This document shows positions 55,558 to 64,000 of a DNA stretch of 64,000 nucleotides, in pieces. The translations under genes were made by a program, and so were the position numbers. Location: the NCBI RefSeq assembly GCF_013376095.1, contig NZ_JAAMFN010000022.1, positions 1 to 64,000 on the forward strand, written 5' to 3'. This DNA is from Arthrobacter sp. SDTb3-6 (GTDB taxonomy: Bacteria > Actinomycetota > Actinomycetes > Actinomycetales > Micrococcaceae). The first letter of the stretch is position 1. Each line of letters begins with the position of its first letter. The notes beneath the pieces were generated by a model, which was not told the DNA's origin, did no database searches, and was given only the letters and a program-made list of their open reading frames with translations.

Positions 55558-57886
<2,329 letters not shown>

Positions 57887-57888
57887 CC

Positions 57889-58422
57889 ATGTCCAGGACT
57901 TCCGGCGGTGGTGCCATGCCGGCCACCAAGACGGCCCGCCAGGCCCGCGTGACGGCCCTGCTGGCCAGCCGGGCCGTGCGTTCCCAGGCGGAGCTGGCCA
58001 CCCTGCTGGCCGACGACGGACTGGTGGTGGGGCAGGCCACCCTGTCCCGGGACCTGGTGGAACTGCGGGCCTACCGGGTCCGGGGCAAGGACGGTGGGCT
58101 GATCTACGCCGTCCCCCGGGAGGGAGGGGAACGCGGCGTCCATTCGCCGTCGTCCCAGGAACTGCTGGACACCCGGCTGGTCCGGCTGTGCGGGGAACTG
58201 CTCGTCACCGCCGAGGCATCGGCCAACATTGCCGTGCTGCGCACCCCGCCGGGCGCGGCGAACTTCCTGGCCCTGGCCATTGACCATTCGGTCATGCCGA
58301 GCATCCTGGGCACCATCGCCGGGGACGACACCGTCATGATCATCACCCGGGACCCCCAGGGCGGGGCCCAGGTGGCTGAACGCTTCCTGCAGTTTGCCGC
58401 CGAATCGGGCGCGGCGGGGTAA
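57889..58422 (+). CDS. argR: Arginine repressor ArgR
   Basis: A 177-residue regulator. The N-terminal winged helix is RQARVTALLASRAVRSQAELATLLADDGLVVGQATLSRDLVELRAYRV. The C-terminal hexamerisation and arginine-binding domain includes the typical GTIAGDDTVMIITRD. It starts 2 nt after argF and so is coexpressed with its targets. Two probable ARG boxes upstream of argC make it an autorepressor. Confidence 0.96.
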   Translation: MSRTSGGGAMPATKTARQARVTALLASRAVRSQAELATLLADDGLVVGQATLSRDLVELRAYRVRGKDGGLIYAVPREGGERGVHSPSSQELLDTRLVRLCGELLVTAEASANIAVLRTPPGAANFLALAIDHSVMPSILGTIAGDDTVMIITRDPQGGAQVAERFLQFAAESGAAG

Positions 58423-58542
58423 TGGCCCCGACAACCGCCTACCCTAGAACCACGGGAACCAAAGAACCACAAGAACACCATCCGTCGACGCCGCAGGCCC
58501 GAACGGACGCCATCAAATTCAGTGATAAAAGGAGAAAAGAAC

Positions 58543-59748
58543 GTGACTGAGCGCATTGTATTGGCCTACTCCGGTGGCCTCGACACATCCGTTGCCATCG
58601 GCTGGATCGGCGAAGCGACGGGGGCCGAGGTCATCGCCGTGGCCGTGGACGTCGGACAGGGCGGGGAGTCCCTGGAGGACATCCGCCAGCGCGCCCTGGC
58701 CTGCGGCGCCGTCGAAGCCTACGTGGCCGACGCACGCGACGAATTCGCCAACGACTACGCCATGCCCACCCTGAAGGCCAACGCCCTCTACCAGGGCCAC
58801 TACCCGCTGGTGTCCGCGATTTCCCGGCCCGTGATCGTCAAGCACCTGGTGAAGGCAGCCCGCGAATTTGGTGCCACCACCGTCGCCCACGGCTGCACCG
58901 GCAAGGGCAACGACCAGGTCCGCTTCGAGGTCGGCATCCAGACCCTGGGCCCGGACCTGAAGTGCATCGCCCCCGTCCGGGACCTGGCGCTGACCCGCGA
59001 CAAGGCCATCGCCTTCGCCGAGGCCAACAACCTGCCCATCGTGACGACCAAAAAGAACCCGTACTCGATCGACCAGAACGTCTGGGGCCGGGCAGTGGAA
59101 ACCGGGTACCTCGAGGACATCTGGAACGCGCCCACCAAGGACATCTACGACTACACGGCCACCCCGGAATTCCCGCCGGCACCGGACGAGGTCATCATCA
59201 CCTTCGCCCAGGGCGTCCCCGTCGCGATCGACGGCCACAAGGTGACCCCGCTGCAGGCCATCCAGGAACTGAACCGCCGCGCCGGCGCGCAGGGCGTGGG
59301 CCGGATCGACGTCGTCGAGGACCGCCTGGTGGGCATCAAGTCCCGCGAAATCTACGAAGCCCCGGGCGCCATGGCGCTGATCACCGCGCACAAGCACCTC
59401 GAAGACATCACCGTCGAGCGCGAACAGGCCCGCTTCAAGTCCTCCGTGGGCCAGCGCTGGGCTGAACTGGTCTACGACGGCCAGTGGTTCTCCCCGCTCA
59501 AACGCTCCCTGGACGCCTTCATCGAGGACACCCAAAAGTACGTCTCCGGCGACATCCGCATGACCCTCCACGGCGGGCAGGCGATCGTCAACGGCCGCCG
59601 CTCCGACACCTCGCTGTACGACTTCGACCTGGCCACCTACGACACCGGGGACACCTTCGACCAGTCGCAGGCCCGCGGCTTCATCGAGCTGTGGGGCATG
59701 TCCTCCAAGGTCGCCTCCACCCGCGACCAGCGCGTCGCAGGGAAGTAG
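58543..59748 (+). CDS. argG: Argininosuccinate synthase ArgG
   Basis: ArgG, 401 residues, joins citrulline and aspartate using ATP. The ATP motif is [11 protein letters not shown] near the start; [12 protein letters not shown] and the later [13 protein letters not shown] follow. The GTG at 58543 has AAAGGAG 8 nt upstream. The 120-nt gap after argR holds a TAGAAC-like -10 at 58444 and an A-rich leader, so argGH may have its own promoter. Confidence 0.97.
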   Translation: MTERIVLAYSGGLDTSVAIGWIGEATGAEVIAVAVDVGQGGESLEDIRQRALACGAVEAYVADARDEFANDYAMPTLKANALYQGHYPLVSAISRPVIVKHLVKAAREFGATTVAHGCTGKGNDQVRFEVGIQTLGPDLKCIAPVRDLALTRDKAIAFAEANNLPIVTTKKNPYSIDQNVWGRAVETGYLEDIWNAPTKDIYDYTATPEFPPAPDEVIITFAQGVPVAIDGHKVTPLQAIQELNRRAGAQGVGRIDVVEDRLVGIKSREIYEAPGAMALITAHKHLEDITVEREQARFKSSVGQRWAELVYDGQWFSPLKRSLDAFIEDTQKYVSGDIRMTLHGGQAIVNGRRSDTSLYDFDLATYDTGDTFDQSQARGFIELWGMSSKVASTRDQRVAGK

Positions 59749-61176
<1,428 letters not shown>

Positions 61177-61196
61177 CCGGCGCCGCCGCTGCACGG

Positions 61197-61235
61197 AAAA
61201 TGCCCGCATCCGCACACCGGATGTGGGCATTTTTT
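61197..61235 (+). terminator. Rho-independent terminator of the arginine cluster
   Basis: AAAATGCCCGCATCCG pairs with 61218-61233 (one G-U) around a 5-nt loop, and ends in a run of six T. It lies 20 nt after the argH stop. Confidence 0.92.
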
Positions 61236-61244
61236 GCAGCTGTG

Positions 61245-61360
61245 CCGCTATCGCTCAGCGCCCTCCCACTGCTCGCAAGCCCGCAGCGGGCCCCTCGGCC
61301 GCTATCGCACAGCGCCCTCCCACTGCTCGCAAGCTCGCAGCGGGCCCCTCGGCCGCTATG
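61245..61360. repeat. 54-bp tandem repeat (two copies plus a start of a third)
   Basis: Units 61245-61298 and 61299-61352 differ at only a few positions. An 8-nt third start, CCGCTATG, at 61353-61360 supplies most of the -10 (TATGCT) of the next gene. Each unit contains GCTCGCAAG and CGCAGCGGGCCCCTCGG. Confidence 0.9.
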
Positions 61361-61362
61361 CT
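61357..61362 (+). promoter_or_regulatory. -10 element of a probable leaderless promoter at the repeat edge
   Basis: TATGCT ends 6 nt before the ATG at 61369. It coincides with the truncated third repeat unit. Confidence 0.45.
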
Positions 61363-61368
61363 GGGGCA

Positions 61369-62100
61369 ATGACTGAGATAACAACGGCCCAGCTGACGGA
61401 CCGGCTGGGCGCGGCAGCGGACGCCCTGGCCGGCAAAGTGGCCCATTTAAGCGACGACGACGTCCGCGCCGCAACCGGGCTGCCCGGCTGGACGAGGGGG
61501 CATGTGCTGGCCCATGTTGCCAACGTCTCCGACGCCGTTGCCCGGCAGGTGGAGTACGCACTGCGCGGGGACTCCATCGAGTTTTACGACGGCGGCACCG
61601 GCGGCCGCAACCAGGCCATCGAAATGGCGGCGGGACACCCGGCCGCCGAACACCGGGCCACGCTGGACGCCGCCCTGCAGCGGGTGCTCTCCGCCCTGGC
61701 CGGGCTGGATGACGAACAGTGGCGGCTGCGCATCAACTACCGTGACGGCACGGTGTACGACGGGGCGTTGGCCCTGTGGCGGGAACTGGTCATCCACCTC
61801 GCGGACCTTGACGTGGGCCGCGGGCCGGAAACGTGGTCCAAGGAATTCTGCCTTTACCTGCTCAGTTTCCTGGCGGCCCGGGTGCCGGAGAATCTGCGCC
61901 TGGTGCTGCTGCCGGTGGCCCTGCCGACCATGACGCTGGGGAGCGGCGGGGACACCATCTCGGTGCAGGGCATGCTGACGGACATCGCCGCCTGGCTGGC
62001 CGGGCGCACCCCCACCCTGGACAGCCTGCGGGCCGAGGCCGCCGCCGACTCCGTGGACCTGCCGCAGCTGTTGCCCTGGCCAACGGCGTTGGCGAAGTAG
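61369..62100 (+). CDS. Mycothiol-dependent maleylpyruvate isomerase-family protein
   Basis: A 243-residue protein of the DinB/MDMPI fold. The N-terminal metal-binding domain has GWTRGHVLAHVANVSDAV (His45, His49) and RELVIHLADLD (Glu139, His143), matching the His-Glu-His zinc set of mycothiol-dependent isomerases. The C-terminal half is a less conserved MDMPI C domain. No gentisate or maleylpyruvate genes are near, so it may be another mycothiol S-transferase. A frame extending back to 61234 would translate the tandem repeat; the ATG at 61369 is preferred. Confidence 0.85.
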   Translation: MTEITTAQLTDRLGAAADALAGKVAHLSDDDVRAATGLPGWTRGHVLAHVANVSDAVARQVEYALRGDSIEFYDGGTGGRNQAIEMAAGHPAAEHRATLDAALQRVLSALAGLDDEQWRLRINYRDGTVYDGALALWRELVIHLADLDVGRGPETWSKEFCLYLLSFLAARVPENLRLVLLPVALPTMTLGSGGDTISVQGMLTDIAAWLAGRTPTLDSLRAEAAADSVDLPQLLPWPTALAK

Positions 62101-62113
62101 CCCCCGGCCGCGC

Positions 62114-63004
62114 TCAGCTGCGGCCGGCCGGCCGCTCCCCGGAGACGCGCCAAAAGTGCAGGGTTGCGTAGGAGCGCCAGGGCCGCAGCGGCTCGGCCAC
62201 GCGGGCCAGTTCCGGTGGCTTGATGGACCGGGCCGCGGCCAGGGAGTCGCCGCGCAGCAGGCCGTAGCCGTTGCGGACGGCCGAGTCCGTGGGGAGGAAG
62301 ATGTCGCTGCTGCCCAGCACACGCATGCTGACATAGCCCACCGTCCAGGGGCCGATCCCGGGCAGGGGCAGGAGCTTTTCGGCAAGCGATTCCGGCGTGT
62401 CCGAGGCCTGGAGGCTCAAGGAGCCGTTTGCCAGCATTCCTGCCACGGCGATGAGGCTGTCAATGCGGCGCTGCGGGCCGCGCAGGATGCCCCGGCCGTC
62501 CCCGGCAATTTGGGCAGGGGAGGGGAACAGGCGGGTGAGCGTGCCGTGCGGAAGATTGCTGGGTGTGCCGAGCACAAGCAACCCGCGGAGCGCGGTCGTG
62601 GCCGCAGCAACCGTGATTTGTTGTCCCACCATGGCACGGACCAGGATTTCATGGGGGTCCACACAACCCGGCAGCCGGATGCCCGGCAGGGCCGCGACGC
62701 GCCCGGCCAACAGCGGGTCTGCCGCCAGCACGGCGTCGGCGGCGGCCGGCCTGTGGTCCAGGTTGAAGAGATGCCGGACCCGCTCGACCAGCACGGGGGA
62801 GTCGGCAGGGTCCTGGACGTCATGGTCCAGCAGCAGTTTCCCGCGGTCCCAGGACAGCCGGAACCAGCCGTGGCCGCCGGGAAGGGAAAGGGTCCGGGCA
62901 TAGCTGGTGGATGTCGCCTCCTCCACCCCGTCCACCGCACGCGCCGCCAGGAAATCAAAGATGCCCGGCTCAAAGGGTGGATGAAATGGCTGAGCTTGTC
63001 CCAT
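62114..63004 (-). CDS. alkA: DNA-3-methyladenine glycosylase II (AlkA-type, HhH-GPD)
   Basis: A base-excision enzyme that removes alkylated purines. The 296 residues comprise an N-terminal AlkA-like domain (FLAARAVDGVEEATSTSYARTLSLP) and the helix-hairpin-helix glycosylase core. DPHEILVRAMVGQQITVAAA precedes LLPLPGIGPWTVGYVSMRVLG. The likely catalytic Asp is in FLPTDSAVRNG. The start is either 63004 or 63013 (MVPMGQ); spacing from an AGG favours 63004. No Ada methyltransferase domain is present. It shares a 70-bp divergent promoter region with the SRPBCC gene. Confidence 0.88.
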   Translation of the reverse strand: MGQAQPFHPPFEPGIFDFLAARAVDGVEEATSTSYARTLSLPGGHGWFRLSWDRGKLLLDHDVQDPADSPVLVERVRHLFNLDHRPAAADAVLAADPLLAGRVAALPGIRLPGCVDPHEILVRAMVGQQITVAAATTALRGLLVLGTPSNLPHGTLTRLFPSPAQIAGDGRGILRGPQRRIDSLIAVAGMLANGSLSLQASDTPESLAEKLLPLPGIGPWTVGYVSMRVLGSSDIFLPTDSAVRNGYGLLRGDSLAAARSIKPPELARVAEPLRPWRSYATLHFWRVSGERPAGRS

Positions 63005-63062
63005 GGGGACCATCCTGCCACGGCTGCCGCGTACGCTGTTTGCCCGAGCCCCCACCCTCGCC

Positions 63063-63068
63063 TAGTCT
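63063..63068 (+). promoter_or_regulatory. -10 element of a probable leaderless SRPBCC-gene promoter
   Basis: TAGTCT ends 6 nt before the ATG at 63075. Confidence 0.45.
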
Positions 63069-63074
63069 GGCTGC

Positions 63075-63713
63075 ATGGCTGACATCATGGATATGCTCAC
63101 TGGAATCACCCGACTTGTCAAGACGACCACGCTCAACCATCAGGAGGCCACCTCGGTGGTCCTGCAACTCGAAGTTCCTGCCCCCGTCCATGATGTCTGG
63201 GCCGCCTGCACGGAAGCCGACAGCATTCAAAAATGGTTCCTGCCCATTAGCGGCGACCTGGGCATCGGCGGCCGCTACGCCCTTGAGGGAAACGCCTCGG
63301 GCGAAGTGTTGGATTGCAATGCCGGGCGCAGCTTTCGCGTCTCCTGGGTCATGGGCCAGGGCCCGGATTCCGAACTGCTGTTTACGGTGACGCCGACGAA
63401 CGTTGACCACTCCCTGGTGGAGCTGGCGCACACCTCCACGGTTGACCCGGAAATGATGGCAAACTATGGCCCCGGCTCGGTCGGCGTCGGCTGGGACGGG
63501 GCACTGCTGGGCCTCCAGCACTACCTGCGGGGCATTCCCACGGGCCCGCAGCACCGGCCGGCACCGGAGATCATGAATCCGTTCATGGCGGCCAGCAGCG
63601 AGGCCTGGGCCGACGCCGCGATCGCCAACGGGGCCAACCCCGGGGACGCCAGGGCGGCCGCCAGGCGCACCACCGCGTTCTACACCGGGACGGATGGACA
63701 GGGCGCATCCTGA
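63075..63713 (+). CDS. SRPBCC-family protein (AHSA1-like)
   Basis: A 212-residue protein with an SRPBCC/AHSA1 lipid- or ligand-binding fold: VLQLEVPAPVHDVWAACTEADSIQKWFLPISG at the start, GGRYALEGNASGEVLDCNAGRSFRVSW in the middle, and LVELAHTSTVD with GVGWDGALLGLQHYLRG toward the end. The last 50 residues are an extra helical tail. It has no export signal and no known substrate. It lies between two DNA glycosylase genes; a functional link is not shown. Confidence 0.85.
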   Translation: MADIMDMLTGITRLVKTTTLNHQEATSVVLQLEVPAPVHDVWAACTEADSIQKWFLPISGDLGIGGRYALEGNASGEVLDCNAGRSFRVSWVMGQGPDSELLFTVTPTNVDHSLVELAHTSTVDPEMMANYGPGSVGVGWDGALLGLQHYLRGIPTGPQHRPAPEIMNPFMAASSEAWADAAIANGANPGDARAAARRTTAFYTGTDGQGAS

Positions 63714-63775
63714 CACGGTTTCGGCTGCCCGCGGGGCCACTTTTGATCCGGCGGAAAACCGCCGGCGGCTCCTGC

Positions 63776-63781
63776 TAACGT
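63776..63781 (+). promoter_or_regulatory. -10 element of a probable leaderless promoter of the AAG-type glycosylase
   Basis: TAACGT ends 6 nt before the ATG at 63788. Confidence 0.45.
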
Positions 63782-63787
63782 GGAACC

Positions 63788-64000
63788 ATGGCCCCACCCG
63801 TCGACATCCTTGAACTTCTGCAGCATCCGGCAACGGAGGTGGGGCCCCACCTTTTGGGCGCACTGGTCAGGCATGAGAGTCCGGAAGGGCCCGTCGTCGT
63901 GCGCCTGACCGAGGTCGAGGCCTACCTGGGCCCGGCCGACTCGCCCGATCCGGATCCGGGGGCGCACAGCTACCGCGGCAAGACCAACCGCAATGCCGTC
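63788..64000 (+). CDS. mpg: DNA-3-methyladenine glycosylase (AAG/MPG type), N-terminal part
   Basis: The first 71 codons of a gene cut by the window end. The sequence VVVRLTEVEAYLGPADSPDPDPGAHSYRGKTNRN fits the N-terminal motif of AAG/MPG-type glycosylases (EVEAY-GP-D-A-H-RG-T-RN), including the conserved active-site Glu. It is structurally unrelated to the AlkA-type enzyme 800 bp away. In related actinobacteria this gene stands between argH and tyrS, so tyrS is expected just outside the window. Confidence 0.88.
   Translation, partial: MAPPVDILELLQHPATEVGPHLLGALVRHESPEGPVVVRLTEVEAYLGPADSPDPDPGAHSYRGKTNRNAV

Noticed and set aside
61234-61368. Translation of the 54-bp tandem repeat as an N-terminal 18-residue protein repeat
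   Set aside because: It would place the start inside the arginine terminator; the ATG at 61369 has a well-spaced -10.

Overview
The window is chromosomal DNA of a high-GC actinobacterium, most likely a member of the Micrococcaceae close to Arthrobacter. This rests on very high GC, a DUF3046 protein upstream of recA, a clgR-recA-recX block, a mycothiol-isomerase-type protein, HisA of the bifunctional PriA type, the argCJBDFRGH order, LexA boxes of the TCGAAC...GTTCGA type, and many promoters that appear to give leaderless mRNA. No tRNA, rRNA or CRISPR array was seen. No gene-free stretch exceeds 300 bases; the longest are the infC leader (281 nt) and the recA upstream region (251 nt).

Layout. 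1-313: tail and right end of an IS256-type element. 439-6445: molybdenum cofactor block, with moaD and moaA leftward, and a membrane-anchored sulfite-oxidase-family molybdoenzyme plus moeA-moaC-mog-moaE rightward. 6456-14823: dapB, a small membrane protein, an alpha/beta hydrolase, dapA, RNase J, FtsK and pgsA. 14826-23549: cinA, clgR, a MarR regulator, DUF3046, recA, recX, a secreted muramidase-like protein, miaB, miaA and dapF. 23546-29597: a methyltransferase, hflX, dinG, and lexA divergent from a LysM membrane protein. 29660-34018: hisC-hisB-hisH, a 51-codon membrane protein, hisA/priA and an SseB-type protein. 34081-40076: MFS permease, DUF1844, infC-rpmI-rplT, a SpoU methyltransferase and a CDF cation transporter. 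40073-47360: MFS permease, NUDIX hydrolase, DUF5302, a radical SAM protein, acyl-CoA ligase, and an uncharacterised leftward trio (lipoprotein, HEAGH protein, SIMPL protein). 47542-52205: pheS-pheT and a quinone oxidoreductase. 52376-61176: arginine operon. 61369-64000: mycothiol-isomerase-like protein, AlkA-type glycosylase, SRPBCC protein, and the start of an AAG-type glycosylase.

How the genes connect. Most of the window is housekeeping: Moco, lysine/diaminopimelate, histidine, arginine, tRNA modification and translation. A DNA-damage theme links distant genes. recA carries a LexA box and a PafBC-type promoter motif, the lexA/LysM interval carries two LexA boxes, and a radical SAM gene of the Rv2578c type has a LexA-like box just upstream of its start codon. 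About nineteen genes have a TANNNT -10 motif 6-8 nt before the start codon.

I found no clearly new multi-gene system such as a defence island. The least explained locus is the lipoprotein/HEAGH/SIMPL trio at 45085-47360. The most testable regulatory proposal is SOS control of the radical SAM gene.
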